Below, in pieces: positions 36,735 through 45,954 of a stretch of 64,000 nt of DNA. Location of the stretch: contig NC_009135.1 in the NCBI RefSeq assembly GCF_000016125.1, positions 434,001 to 498,000 on the forward strand. Reading direction: 5' to 3'. Below the pieces are notes generated by a model. It was given only the letters and a program-made list of their open reading frames with translations, was not told where the DNA came from and made no database searches. The position numbers and the translations under genes are program-made. The DNA is from Methanococcus maripaludis C5 (GTDB lineage Archaea > AGJL01 > Methanococci > Methanococcales > Methanococcaceae). How positions within the stretch are numbered: position 1 is the stretch's first letter; each line of letters starts with the position of its first letter.

Positions 36735-37970
36735 ATGGATGCAATAATATTATGTGCTGGAAAAGGAACTAGGTTACATCCAATAACAGAATCACGCCCA
36801 AAACCAATGATTCCAATTGCGGGAAAACCTATACTTGAACACATTATTGAAAAAATAGAAAACCACGTTGAAAAAATATATCTGGTAGTTGGTTTTGAAA
36901 AAGAAAAAATTATTGAATATTTCAATGAAAACCCTAAAATTGAATATATTTTGCAGGAAAAACAGCTTGGAACAGGGCATGCGGTTTTAACGGCTAAAAA
37001 TTTTATAAAAGACGATTTTTTAGTTTTAAATGGGGATGTAATTTTTGAAGATTCAATTGACGAAATTTTAGATTACGAAAATGCAGTCGCACTGTCAAAA
37101 GTAGATAATCCTGAAAATTTTGGCGTAATCGAACTTGGATACGACAATAAGGTAATAAATCTGCTTGAAAAGCCAAAAAAAGAAGAATTAACCTCAAATT
37201 TTATAAATGCAGGAATTTATAAACTTCAAAATAGCGTATTTGGAATTTTAGAAAATCTTGTTCCATCAGAACGCGGAGAAATCGAGTTAACTGACGCTTT
37301 GAAGAAACTAATTGAAATCGGAAAACTTCACGGTGTTGAATTAAATGGCTACTGGAACGATATTGGTCATCCATGGGATGTTTTAAGTGCAAACAGCCAC
37401 TTTTTAAATAAAATAATTTCAAAAATTTCTGGAAAAATTGAAAATAATGTATCAATTACTGGAAACGTTATAATTGAAGAAGGCGCAGTAATAAAATCAA
37501 ATTCAGTAATCGAAGGGCCAGTAATTATAAAATCTGGTTCTATTGTAGGGCCTTTAGCATATATTCGTCCAAATACAATTTTAATGGAAAATAATTTTGT
37601 TGGAAATTCTTCTGAAATTAAGGGAAGTATTATCTTTGAAAACACGAAAATTCCGCATCTTTCCTACGTTGGGGACAGCATAATTGGTGCAAACTGTAAT
37701 TTTGGATGTAACACGATAACTGCAAACTTAAGATTTGATAATAAACCTGTTATTGTAAATATCAAAGGAAAGCCTGTAAAAAGTGTCAGAAAACTTGGAG
37801 CAATAATTGGCGACAATGTAAAAAGCGGAATTCAAGTTTCATTCATGCCCGGTGTCAAAATTGGTAGCAATTCATTAATTGGGGCAAATTGCCTAATTGA
37901 TAGTGATATTGAACAGGAAAGTTTTGTTTATAAAAAAGACGAACTTGTAATTACTAAAAAGAGGAATTAA
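36735..37970 (+). CDS. glmU: Bifunctional GlmU-type sugar-1-phosphate nucleotidylyl/acetyltransferase
   Basis: A 411-residue protein. The N-terminal nucleotidyltransferase domain (LCAGKGTRLHPITESRPKPM, LNGDV, NAGIYKL) is followed by a left-handed beta helix from about residue 230 with hexapeptide repeats (IIEEGAVIKSNSVIEGPVII, IGDNVKSGIQVSF). In archaea this combination acetylates glucosamine-1-phosphate and uridylylates it to UDP-GlcNAc. A GGGGG run precedes the ATG. UDP-GlcNAc is the substrate of the dehydratase at 24456, so the gene feeds the nonulosonic acid pathway. Confidence 0.92.
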   Translation: MDAIILCAGKGTRLHPITESRPKPMIPIAGKPILEHIIEKIENHVEKIYLVVGFEKEKIIEYFNENPKIEYILQEKQLGTGHAVLTAKNFIKDDFLVLNGDVIFEDSIDEILDYENAVALSKVDNPENFGVIELGYDNKVINLLEKPKKEELTSNFINAGIYKLQNSVFGILENLVPSERGEIELTDALKKLIEIGKLHGVELNGYWNDIGHPWDVLSANSHFLNKIISKISGKIENNVSITGNVIIEEGAVIKSNSVIEGPVIIKSGSIVGPLAYIRPNTILMENNFVGNSSEIKGSIIFENTKIPHLSYVGDSIIGANCNFGCNTITANLRFDNKPVIVNIKGKPVKSVRKLGAIIGDNVKSGIQVSFMPGVKIGSNSLIGANCLIDSDIEQESFVYKKDELVITKKRN

Positions 37971-37971
37971 C

Positions 37972-38442
37972 ATGATTATTGGACCAAATATCACAAAAGA
38001 TTTTTTATCGGATTTAAAAGAAGGCCAGCTCCAGCAGTGCGGTGTTGATTTAAAACTCGATAAAATTTACAAAATTGAAGGAAAAGGGGCAATTGATTTT
38101 TCAAATGAAAAACGAGTTCTTCCAGAACATGTTTTAATTTTTGATTCGGAAAAGGATGAAAAAATCGAGCTTGAATGTGGGATATATATTGTAAAAATTA
38201 AAGAAAAAATGAATATTCCAGAAAACATGGCTGGTTTTGCATATCCTAGAAGTACGCTTCTTAGAATGGGCGTAACGCTTTATACTGCAGTACACGATCC
38301 TGGATACGAGGGATATGCAAGCTATTTAATGCATGTAATGAACCCTGTAACGATGTATAAATATGCAAAAATTGCACAGATTGTGTTTTCCGAAGTTAAG
38401 GATGGAAATGGAACTTACAGTGGAATATATCACAAAAAATAA
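37972..38442 (+). CDS. dut: dUTPase of the Dcd/Dut family
   Basis: A 156-residue trimeric-fold protein. QQCGVDLKLDKIY is the N-terminal motif of the dCTP deaminase/dUTPase family; AYPRSTLLRMGV holds the substrate-binding arginine/serine; AVHDPGYEGYA is the third motif. The short length and the C-terminus GTYSGIYHKK resemble the archaeal dUTPase that follows glmU in Methanocaldococcus rather than the longer bifunctional dCTP deaminase. It hydrolyses dUTP to dUMP. The start lies 1 base after the glmU stop. The choice between Dut and Dcd activity is not certain. Confidence 0.8.
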   Translation: MIIGPNITKDFLSDLKEGQLQQCGVDLKLDKIYKIEGKGAIDFSNEKRVLPEHVLIFDSEKDEKIELECGIYIVKIKEKMNIPENMAGFAYPRSTLLRMGVTLYTAVHDPGYEGYASYLMHVMNPVTMYKYAKIAQIVFSEVKDGNGTYSGIYHKK

Positions 38443-38454
38443 TAAAAATAGAAG

Positions 38455-38467
38455 TTTCTTTTTTTTT
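38455..38467 (+). terminator. Oligo-T terminator after dut
   Basis: TTTCTTTTTTTTT lies 13 bases after the dut stop, between convergent dut and ehbB. Confidence 0.5.
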
Positions 38468-38511
38468 CAAACTATTTTAAAAAAACTTTAAAGTTTAGTT
38501 ATTTTTTTAAG

Positions 38512-38754
38512 TTATTTATCAAGTCTTTGCGTTCTTTTAACTGTAAATGCGAAAAATGCAGGTAAAACGGCGCCACCCAAAATTGCTTCTGTTAACGCAA
38601 CATCCGGTGCAAGTAGGGAGCTGAAAAGGTACGCAAGTCCAAGTCCGCCAAGTCCTGTTAAAACAACACATTTAATTAAGTCTTTCTGAATCAAAGCACC
38701 GATGTATGACATTAAAACGAGTGCCATTATTAAAAAATCAATATAAATACTCAT
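38512..38754 (-). CDS. ehbB: Energy-converting hydrogenase B subunit B-like membrane protein
   Basis: An 80-residue protein with three hydrophobic helices and the motif GGLGLAYLFSSLLAPDVALTEAILGGAVLPAFF, typical of the small MbhD/MnhB-like subunits of membrane hydrogenases and Mrp antiporters. In methanococci this subunit belongs to Ehb, an anabolic ion-driven hydrogenase that supplies low-potential electrons for CO2 fixation. GGTGTG precedes the ATG at 38754 (an in-frame GTG at 38760 overlaps it). It follows ehbA by 9 bases. The remaining ehb genes are not in this window. Confidence 0.75.
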   Translation of the reverse strand: MSIYIDFLIMALVLMSYIGALIQKDLIKCVVLTGLGGLGLAYLFSSLLAPDVALTEAILGGAVLPAFFAFTVKRTQRLDK

Positions 38755-38763
38755 TTTCACACC

Positions 38764-39018
38764 TTACTGCTTTTTTAATTCATCGAAGTAGTCTGCATTA
38801 GCTATTGCATGTGCTGAGAATGGAACTAACACTAGATATGTTAAAGCAAGCAAATACTGCCTAAATACAAGCAATATCACGATACATGCAATATCGATAA
38901 CCCCCGTGATATGGAGTCTTGCATAAACCATTTTTTCACGGTCTTTTTCAACCCAGAGCCTAAATGATGCTAACAATATCCCAATAGATGCGATTATTAG
39001 TACAATATCGTCAAACAT
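38764..39018 (-). CDS. ehbA: Energy-converting hydrogenase B subunit A-like membrane protein
   Basis: An 84-residue protein with three hydrophobic helices. RLWVEKDREKMVYARLHITGVIDIACIVIL matches the MnhG/PhaG-like motif (YaRLHaxg) of the first Ehb subunit. It is probably part of the membrane arm of the energy-converting hydrogenase. GGTGAA precedes the ATG. It forms a two-gene unit with ehbB. A single fragment of the complex at this locus agrees with Ehb genes being scattered in Methanococcus, as I recall. Confidence 0.75.
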   Translation of the reverse strand: MFDDIVLIIASIGILLASFRLWVEKDREKMVYARLHITGVIDIACIVILLVFRQYLLALTYLVLVPFSAHAIANADYFDELKKQ

Positions 39019-39162
39019 GAATTCACCAATTATATCAAAGATTTTTTAAAGATTAGGCAGATTTATTATACAATTACCACTTAATCTGTATTCAACAATA
39101 ATTTAAACGAGTAAACAGGATAGATTACATATATAGTATTAACAACAGTAATAATACCAATA

Positions 39163-39180
39163 ATAATGATTAATCATTAT
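39163..39180. promoter_or_regulatory. Perfect 18-bp palindrome before the aminotransferase gene
   Basis: ATAATGATTAATCATTAT is a perfect palindrome, 36 bases before the GTG at 39217. TATA-like elements flank it (CATATATA at 39128-39135 and TATATATAAT at 39191-39200). It is a candidate operator; the factor is unknown. Confidence 0.5.
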
Positions 39181-39216
39181 AATTCTTGATTATATATAAT
39201 TATCTAAGGTGATTTT

Positions 39217-40344
39217 GTGATTGCAGAAAGGTGTTTGGGAACAGAACAGTCCGAAATTCGTAAAATATTTAACATGGCGACAGAAAACTCGATAAATCTG
39301 GGGATTGGAGAACCGGATTTTGATACTCCAAAGCACATTGTCGAAGCTGCTAAATCGGCTCTCGATGCTGGAAAAACGCATTATGTTCCAAATGCAGGAA
39401 TCCCAGAATTAACTTCTGCAATTTCTGAAAAATTGAAGAAAGATAATAAATTAGATATTTCACAAAAAAATATTGTCACGACTTGTGGAGCTTCTGAAGC
39501 ACTTATGCTTTCATTATTTACGCTCGTAAACCGTGGCGAAGAAGTTTTAGTTCCTGATCCAGGTTTTGTTTCATACAAAGGTTTAACTGAACTTTGCGAA
39601 GGAAAAATGGTTCCAATTGATCTGGATGATAAATTTAGAATTGATTTGGAATCTGTAAAAAACAGTATTTCAGAAAAAACAAAATGTATTGTTTTAAATT
39701 CGCCATCAAACCCGACAGGAAGTGTGATGACAAAGGAAGAAATTAAAGGAATCTGTGAAATTGCAGACGAAAAAAATATCTGTGTAATTTCTGATGAGAT
39801 ATATGAAAAGATAATTTATGGAAAAAAACACTATTCTGCAATGGAATTTACAGATAACTGTATATTAATTAATGGATTTTCAAAAGCTTACGCAATGACT
39901 GGCTGGAGAGTTGGATACTTGGCAGTAAACGAAAATTTTGATAATAAATACGAAATACTTGAAAACATGATGAAAATCCACCAGTACGGCTTTGCATGTG
40001 CAACATCCTTTGCACAGTTTGGTGCAGTTGAAGCACTTACTGGGGATCAAAATTGCGTTTCAGACATGGTTTCAGAATTTGAAAGAAGAAGGAATTTAAT
40101 TTATTCAGGAATGAAAGAGATATTTAGCGTTCAAAAGCCAGAAGGGGCATTTTATATATTCCCTGATGTTATTGAATATGGAAACGGAATGGATGTAGCA
40201 ACAAAACTCATTCAAAACGGAATTTTGTGTGTTCCCGGATCAGCATTTGGTAAAAATGGAGAAAACAGTGTACGATTCTCATACGCTACAAAATATGATG
40301 ATATTGAAAGAGCATTAAGCATTATGAAAAACGTTCTTCTTTAA
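39217..40344 (+). CDS. Aspartate/aromatic-type aminotransferase, class I
   Basis: A 375-residue class I/II PLP aminotransferase. NLGIGEPDFDTP at the N-terminus, NSPSNPTGSVM (Asn and substrate carboxylate), SDEIYEKIIY (Asp/Tyr) and GFSKAYAMTGWRVGY (Schiff-base lysine) are all intact. It would transfer amino groups between glutamate and oxaloacetate or a related keto acid. The exact substrate is not clear from motifs. The start GTG at 39217 follows GGTGAT. A palindrome upstream may control it. The next gene starts 13 bases downstream. Confidence 0.9.
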   Translation: MIAERCLGTEQSEIRKIFNMATENSINLGIGEPDFDTPKHIVEAAKSALDAGKTHYVPNAGIPELTSAISEKLKKDNKLDISQKNIVTTCGASEALMLSLFTLVNRGEEVLVPDPGFVSYKGLTELCEGKMVPIDLDDKFRIDLESVKNSISEKTKCIVLNSPSNPTGSVMTKEEIKGICEIADEKNICVISDEIYEKIIYGKKHYSAMEFTDNCILINGFSKAYAMTGWRVGYLAVNENFDNKYEILENMMKIHQYGFACATSFAQFGAVEALTGDQNCVSDMVSEFERRRNLIYSGMKEIFSVQKPEGAFYIFPDVIEYGNGMDVATKLIQNGILCVPGSAFGKNGENSVRFSYATKYDDIERALSIMKNVLL

Positions 40345-40357
40345 TCGAGATGGTACA

Positions 40358-40774
40358 ATGATAATCAAGATAAAAACAAATGTAAAACCAACCGAAGATG
40401 AAAATAAGGTTTTAAAAGCAGTAACTAATATATTTGTTGACGCAGAAATGGAGGTTTCTGAAAATATCTATACTGGAGTTTCAAAAGATATTTCAAGATT
40501 TAAAGAGCTCCTTAGAAGTCAGGCAATTTTGGATGCTGCAAGAAACGTTCTTGAAAGAAATATTGTTGGAAATGCAACGAAATTTCATATAAACAAACAG
40601 GCAGCGTATTCCGGAATTTTAAACTTTGATAAGGATGTTCACGGCGGAATAAAACTCGAATTTATTTGCGAAGAAAATGAAGATATATTTGGATTGATTA
40701 AAGATATTGCTCCAAGAACGAGAAACGGGGTCATAATAAACGAAGATGAAGAATTGGAAAACAAAAAAGAATAA
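40358..40774 (+). CDS. UPF0201 family protein
   Basis: A 138-residue archaeal protein of the UPF0201 family. It begins with IKIKTNVKPTEDENKVLKAVTNIF, has LRSQAILDAARNVL in the middle, and ends with an acidic tail (NEDEELENKKE). The family adopts an RNA-binding-like alpha/beta fold related to ribosomal proteins, but its function is unknown. It lies 13 bases after the aminotransferase, with no clear promoter between, so co-transcription is likely. I see no catalytic motif. Confidence 0.75.
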   Translation: MIIKIKTNVKPTEDENKVLKAVTNIFVDAEMEVSENIYTGVSKDISRFKELLRSQAILDAARNVLERNIVGNATKFHINKQAAYSGILNFDKDVHGGIKLEFICEENEDIFGLIKDIAPRTRNGVIINEDEELENKKE

Positions 40775-40871
40775 TTTATAAATTTTTTACCAATGATCTT
40801 TTTTAGTTAACCTTATATTTTTTTAAATTGTAAACTTATAGTTATAATTATTATGCTTGGTGAGAATTGTG

Positions 40872-41489
40872 ATGAGATACGTAGCATATAAAATACATCC
40901 ACAAGAATTTGCAGAAAACGAAGTTTTTGAAAAATCACTTATTTTGGATGGAAAAAGAATTCACAGGGTTAGATTACTTGGAAATGTTAGCAATGTTGAT
41001 AAATCAAACATTGTTTCTTTCGATCTTGGTGGAATTTCTGTAAAAGATTTTGAAAATAAATCATTAGATGTCGAAGAAAATGATTTTTTAGATATCATTG
41101 GAAGAATTGGGGAATACAATGGTGAAAGATACGTTGCACTCGAAGTTTACAGCAAAAAAAATGAAAATAAAGATAAATGGACTGAACTAAGAAATTTAGA
41201 AATCGAAAAAACCAGAAATTACGTAAAAGACGAAGAAACAATTATTTACAACAGGGACGAAATGTCAAGTGAACTTTCTGTTGAAAGTGAAGCTTTAGAA
41301 GATCTTTACGGGGATTTGGATATCAAAGATAAAGTCTTAGATACAATAAGGGAAAATGACGGAATTACTTATGAAGATTTAATTGATAACTTGGGACTCG
41401 AAGACGTTGAACTTGACAATGTTTTGTCCGAATTAAAGGAAGATGGGGAAATTTACGAACCAAATCCTGGAAGTTACAGAATATTATAA
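40872..41489 (+). CDS. OB-fold and winged-helix protein, RPA-associated type
   Basis: A protein of about 205 residues. The N-terminal 100 residues look like an OB-fold (KRIHRVRLLGNVSNVDKS, FLDIIGRIGEYNGERYVALEVY) of the kind in archaeal replication protein A partners (COG3390-like). The C-terminal 60 residues are winged-helix-like (ITYEDLIDNLGLEDVELDNVLSELKEDGEIYEP). This layout resembles RPA32, so a role with single-stranded DNA is likely but not shown. GGTGAG before 40872 selects the ATG there; the frame opens at a TTG at 40857. Confidence 0.7.
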   Translation: MRYVAYKIHPQEFAENEVFEKSLILDGKRIHRVRLLGNVSNVDKSNIVSFDLGGISVKDFENKSLDVEENDFLDIIGRIGEYNGERYVALEVYSKKNENKDKWTELRNLEIEKTRNYVKDEETIIYNRDEMSSELSVESEALEDLYGDLDIKDKVLDTIRENDGITYEDLIDNLGLEDVELDNVLSELKEDGEIYEPNPGSYRIL

Positions 41490-41518
41490 TCATTTTAATT
41501 TTTTTCGGAGGGGTAGTC

Positions 41519-42442
41519 TTGAAAAAGATATATTATTATTCGGGGGCAGTATTTTTAATAATTATTCTATTTTTAGTTGGATTTATTTTATTAATCCCTG
41601 TAGATGGGATCAGTTCTAAAAATATGGCAATGATAAATCTTGATGGTACAATAAGCTCACAAACTTCAGAATCAGGTTTTTTCAGTGAATTTGAGCCAAG
41701 CGTAGACGATTACATCGAATGGATCGATGATGCAGAAAAAGATTCTAATATAAAAGCAATAATTATCAAAATCAACTCCCCTGGTGGAGAAGTTATCGCA
41801 AGTGAAAAACTTTCAAGAAAAATAAAAGAAGCATCCGAAGAGAAAGTTGTTATTGCATATATTGAAACAATGGGTACTTCAGCAGCATATCAGGCTGCAT
41901 CTTCAACAGATTATATTGTTGCAGAAAGACAGGCACTAGTTGGAAATATCGGCGTTAGGATGGAAATTATACACTATTATGGATTGATGGAAAAACTCGG
42001 TGTGAATGCAACAACAATTAAAAGTGGGATCTATAAAGATATCGGTTCTCCGACAAGACCAATGACTGAAGAAGAACAGAGAATGCTCGAATCAATTGTT
42101 GATGAAAGTTATTATGAATTCGTTTCATGGGTTGCTGAAAATAGAAACATGACAATAAATGAAACGTTACGGGTTGCTGATGGAAAAATATACAGTGGGG
42201 TTCAGGCTAAACGGGTCGGATTAGTCGATATGACTGGAACAGAAGAAGACGCAATAGAAGTTGCTGCAAAAATGGCAAATTTATCAAATCCGGAAGTTTA
42301 TGAGTATGCTGGAAGTTCTTCTGTAGGGATATTTGGAATGACATTTAACGATGCACTATGTAGTTTCGGATATGGTTTTGGAAAAGGGCTTTCAGAATCG
42401 AATATCGAAGAAAGTTTTAAATCCTATCAGATTTATTACTAA
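41519..42442 (+). CDS. sppA: Signal peptide peptidase SppA
   Basis: A 307-residue protein with one N-terminal membrane helix (residues 5-27) and an S49 protease domain. INSPGGEV is the conserved Gly-rich loop; TMGTSAAYQAAS holds nucleophile Ser at about 121; KSGIYKDIGSP holds the general-base lysine at about 173. It degrades signal peptides and membrane fragments on the outer face. The start is TTG at 41519, with GGAGGGG upstream. It is shorter than E. coli SppA and similar to archaeal and Bacillus single-domain forms. Confidence 0.92.
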   Translation: MKKIYYYSGAVFLIIILFLVGFILLIPVDGISSKNMAMINLDGTISSQTSESGFFSEFEPSVDDYIEWIDDAEKDSNIKAIIIKINSPGGEVIASEKLSRKIKEASEEKVVIAYIETMGTSAAYQAASSTDYIVAERQALVGNIGVRMEIIHYYGLMEKLGVNATTIKSGIYKDIGSPTRPMTEEEQRMLESIVDESYYEFVSWVAENRNMTINETLRVADGKIYSGVQAKRVGLVDMTGTEEDAIEVAAKMANLSNPEVYEYAGSSSVGIFGMTFNDALCSFGYGFGKGLSESNIEESFKSYQIYY

Positions 42443-42485
42443 AATAAAATACTTGAAACACGTTTTCTTTTTTGTGGTGAAAAAT

Positions 42486-43442
42486 ATGCTAATCGAATCA
42501 GTCTTTTTTTTAGCAGTAGGTTTATTTATGCTATCTTATGGTAGTGATTGGTTTGTTTTAGGCGCTTCAAGAGTTGCAAAGCAGTTTAACATCTCCAGTT
42601 TTGTAATCGGGGCTACAATCGTTGCATTTGGAACGTCGCTTCCTGAAATTGTAACAAGTGCATATGCGGCATCTACTGGATCAGTTGATTTGGCAGTTGG
42701 GAATGCTCTTGGAAGCTGTATTGCAAATATCGGGCTTGTACTTGGTTTAAGTTTGATTATTTCTTCAGTATTTATCAAAAGCAGGTCGGTTCTTAAAAAC
42801 GGCTATTTATATATGGTTTACACGATAATTTTCACGATAATCGGATACAACGGTTTTTCATTTTTAGATGGTGTATTTTTACTTCTTTTACTTGCACTTT
42901 ACGTGATATATACGATAAAATCTGGCGAAATGGATGAAGACGAGCACGAAAAAAGTGTAACTTTTAGTGGGGCAATATTTTACCTTGCAATCGGACTTTC
43001 ATTTGTAATATTGGGAAGTAGTTTTTTTGTCGATGGTGCAAAAGGACTTGCAACTGCTTTTGGAATATCTGAAAAAATTATTGGATTTACAATCGTTGCA
43101 TTTGGAACGTCGCTTCCTGAACTTGCGGTTTCATTTGCTGCAGCAAAACAGAAACTTGGAGGAATTGTTATTGGAAATGTGATTGGAAGTAACATTGCAA
43201 ATATGTTTGGAGCGCTTGCAATTGCATCTTTGATTCACGAAATTCCTGCAGTTAAATTTGAACTTTCAGTTAATATTTTGATGGTATTTTTACTCCTGAT
43301 TTTAATGAACAAGGAAAAAATAAAAGCAGTATTAAATTTGAACTCTACAAAAGACTATCTTTCAGAAATTACAAAAATAGATGGCTTAATATTAATGTTA
43401 ATATACTTGCTATTTGTTTTGGGGCTTACCGGAATCTTTTAA
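42486..43442 (+). CDS. Calcium/sodium antiporter of the CaCA family
   Basis: A 318-residue membrane protein with about ten helices in two inverted halves. The alpha repeats are obvious: GATIVAFGTSLPE in the first half and GFTIVAFGTSLPE in the second, each followed by GNxxGSxIAN. These form the cation site of Na+/Ca2+ exchangers. The frame opens at 42351 inside sppA, but GGTGAAAA precedes the ATG at 42486, so that start is used. It is a separate gene following sppA by 43 bases, and it ends in a T-rich terminator. Confidence 0.93.
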   Translation: MLIESVFFLAVGLFMLSYGSDWFVLGASRVAKQFNISSFVIGATIVAFGTSLPEIVTSAYAASTGSVDLAVGNALGSCIANIGLVLGLSLIISSVFIKSRSVLKNGYLYMVYTIIFTIIGYNGFSFLDGVFLLLLLALYVIYTIKSGEMDEDEHEKSVTFSGAIFYLAIGLSFVILGSSFFVDGAKGLATAFGISEKIIGFTIVAFGTSLPELAVSFAAAKQKLGGIVIGNVIGSNIANMFGALAIASLIHEIPAVKFELSVNILMVFLLLILMNKEKIKAVLNLNSTKDYLSEITKIDGLILMLIYLLFVLGLTGIF

Positions 43443-43443
43443 A

Positions 43444-43471
43444 TTTATTTTCTTTTTTCTTTTGATTTTTT
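43444..43471 (+). terminator. T-rich terminator after the CaCA exchanger gene
   Basis: Several T-runs (TTTATTTTCTTTTTTCTTTT followed by GATTTTTT) follow the stop within 30 bases, consistent with archaeal T-tract termination. Confidence 0.5.
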
Positions 43472-43591
43472 GAAAATTAGTTTAAAATTTAAACTTTAAC
43501 AATTCTTTATATATCATTTTCATATAATTTTTAAATACGATTATTGATTTTTACTGGTTTAATTTTTATTTCAAAATTTTGCGTGATATTT

Positions 43592-45076
43592 GTGAAGACA
43601 TTTACAATTACTGTAAAAAAGACAGAAGGATTTAAAAAATTTGAAGTTCCTGTTGGAATTACTGTTTTAAGTGCTCTTGAATATATAAACAAAACTTACG
43701 GGGAAAATATTCAATTCAGGTCGTCATGTAGGGCAGGGCAGTGCGGAAGCTGTGCCATGATGATAAATAAAAAATCAAAGCTTGCATGCAAAACCAAAGT
43801 TGAAGATAATGCGATTATCGAGCCTTTGGATGGATTTGACGTAATTTCGGACCTCGTAGTTAATAGGGAACCATATTATAAAAAAATTGGAACACTTAGA
43901 AATTACATTCAAAAAAAGACTGAGAAAATAACTGAAGAAGACTTAGATAAATTAAAATTGTACCCCGATGATTTAAAGGACGTAAAAAAAATTCGTGGGT
44001 GTATTGACTGTTTAAGCTGTATTGCAATGTGTCCTGCGAGAAAATATTCAGATTATCCCGGACCAACCTTGATGAGGCAGCTTGCAAGATTTGCATTTGA
44101 TCCAAAAGATGAGTTAGATCGGGAAAAGGAAGCATTTGATGAAAATATTTACAACTGCACAACATGTGGCAGATGTGTTGAGGTCTGTCCAAAAGAGATT
44201 GATATTGTGCACAATGCAGTTGAAAAATTGCGAGAAAAAACATTTAAGAAAGGATACAATTTAGATAGCCACCTTGAAGTTAGGAAAAACGTGCTATCAC
44301 AAAACAGGTCTATCCCAAAAGAAAAAACTTCATTTTTAGAAGAAGTTGCTGAAGAATACCTCGTAAAAAACGAAAAAATGAGAGTTGCATTTTTTACAGG
44401 ATGTCTTATTGATTTTAGGTTGCAAGAAATTGGAAAAAGTGCAATAAGGGTTTTAAATGCACACGGAGTCTCAGTAATTATTCCTAAAAATCAGGTATGC
44501 TGTGGATCGCCATTTATCAGAACAGGTCAGACTGATATTTCAGACAAATTAAAAAAACAAAATCTTGAAATTTTTAATAAATTAAATGTTGATTCTGTAG
44601 TTACATTATGTGCAGGTTGCGGAAGCACTTTAAAGAACGATTACACTGAAAAAGAATTCAAAGTAATGGATATCACGGAAGTTTTGGTTAAAGTTGGATT
44701 ACTTGATTACAAACCACTGGATATCACGGTAACATATCACGATCCATGCCACCTCAGGCGCGGTCAGAAAGTATACCTTGAACCTCGTAAAATATTGGAA
44801 AGCATTCCAAAGTTAAAATTCGTTGAAATGGAGATTCCAGATCAGTGTTGCGGAGCAGGTGGCGGAGTAAGATCTGGAAAACCAGAAGTAGCTGACACAA
44901 TCGGTAAAAGAAAGGCAAATATGATTTATGCAACTGATGCAGATTATTTAATTACAGTATGTCCGTTTTGTGAATACCACATAAGGGACAGTTTAAAGAA
45001 GTATTTCGAAGAACACGGATTAAAAAAAGATATTCCAGTAATGAATATAGTTTCACTGCTTGACAAAGTGATTTAA
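43592..45076 (+). CDS. tfrB: Thiol:fumarate reductase, iron-sulfur subunit B
   Basis: About 494 residues. The N-terminal 2Fe-2S ferredoxin domain has CRAGQCGSC, followed by two 4Fe-4S motifs (CIDCLSCIAMCP and CTTCGRCVEVCP). Two CCG domains follow (CCGSPFIRTGQ and CCGAGGGV), as in HdrB. TfrB with TfrA reduces fumarate using coenzymes M and B, giving succinate for the reductive branch, and thus connects to sucC. tfrA is not in the window. A GTG start at 43592 after GTGATATTT is used; the frame opens at 43544. Confidence 0.92.
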   Translation: MKTFTITVKKTEGFKKFEVPVGITVLSALEYINKTYGENIQFRSSCRAGQCGSCAMMINKKSKLACKTKVEDNAIIEPLDGFDVISDLVVNREPYYKKIGTLRNYIQKKTEKITEEDLDKLKLYPDDLKDVKKIRGCIDCLSCIAMCPARKYSDYPGPTLMRQLARFAFDPKDELDREKEAFDENIYNCTTCGRCVEVCPKEIDIVHNAVEKLREKTFKKGYNLDSHLEVRKNVLSQNRSIPKEKTSFLEEVAEEYLVKNEKMRVAFFTGCLIDFRLQEIGKSAIRVLNAHGVSVIIPKNQVCCGSPFIRTGQTDISDKLKKQNLEIFNKLNVDSVVTLCAGCGSTLKNDYTEKEFKVMDITEVLVKVGLLDYKPLDITVTYHDPCHLRRGQKVYLEPRKILESIPKLKFVEMEIPDQCCGAGGGVRSGKPEVADTIGKRKANMIYATDADYLITVCPFCEYHIRDSLKKYFEEHGLKKDIPVMNIVSLLDKVI

Positions 45077-45134
45077 AATTAATTAAAAGTTTAAATTACT
45101 CTTATTTTAACGTTAATTAGTTTAGAAGTGAAAA

Positions 45135-45846
45135 AATAGCAGGATCAACTCAAAATGGGATTATTTAGAATTTGAACTCCAACAGGCACATTCTGATTAC
45201 AGATATTATGGTAATAAAATCAAAAACCAAGTAAATATGATGATAGGGGCTTGGGTTGCATCAATTCCAATATTTAGCCTAATTTCAAACTTTGATCTTA
45301 ATGAAGTTCATTTTTGGACAGGAGTATTGTTGGTAGTAGCATTAATTCTTATGGTAAGTCTTATGTTAATAAATGACATAAAAAATCTGCTGAAGATTTA
45401 ATAAATTCATATCTAGCAATTAATACTCTTAAAAAACACATCAATAAACATTATGTGCCGGAGTATACTATAAAAGCCCCAACTATCTCATTAATACTCT
45501 TTTCACAACTTAATCTATAGCATTTATCTTAGCCTGTATATTATGTATCCCAGTAATAGTTATTCATTTAATTAAATTTTGGATAGAACATCTACTTGAA
45601 GATTTACTATTTACAATACTACCAGTTATATTAATACCCACAATATTGTGCTCTTTGAAAAATTACTATGAAAAATACAAAGAAATATTAAAAATTTTTA
45701 AACCTTATGATCCAGAACTTAAATCGGGCATTGATTTTAAGGCATTTCTCGAAAAAATTACGGGTAAAGATGTGATTATTTCATTTTTAAGCATGGTAAT
45801 TTTTTTACTTTCGTTAATGATTTTTAAATTATTGTCCATAATTTGA
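45135..45846 (+). pseudogene. Membrane-protein pseudogene with two frameshifts
   Basis: Three overlapping frames give one continuous protein of about 235 residues with four likely membrane helices. Frame 1 (from 45135) encodes WDYLEFELQQAHSDY, then helices ending LINDIK, and stops at 45399. Coding resumes one frame lower at about 45386 (SAEDLINSYLAINTLKKHIN) after an A6 run, and again at about 45514 (SIAFILACILCIPVIVIH), ending at 45846. Both shifts fit single-base losses. The start seems lost too: GTGAAAAAATAGCAGG would become an ATG with one base restored. It was probably a functional membrane protein until recently. Confidence 0.7.
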
Positions 45847-45954
45847 GATTAAAATAGCCTTATTTTTTAATTTAAAGCGTATTCCCCTCATTAAAAATTC
45901 ATTCAAAATAATTATTCTTCAATTGAATATTAAACTTCTCTTTTACAATTTAAC

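Noticed and set aside
39163-39180. NrpR-type nitrogen operator
   Set aside because: The palindrome lacks the GGAA-N6-TTCC pattern of NrpR sites.
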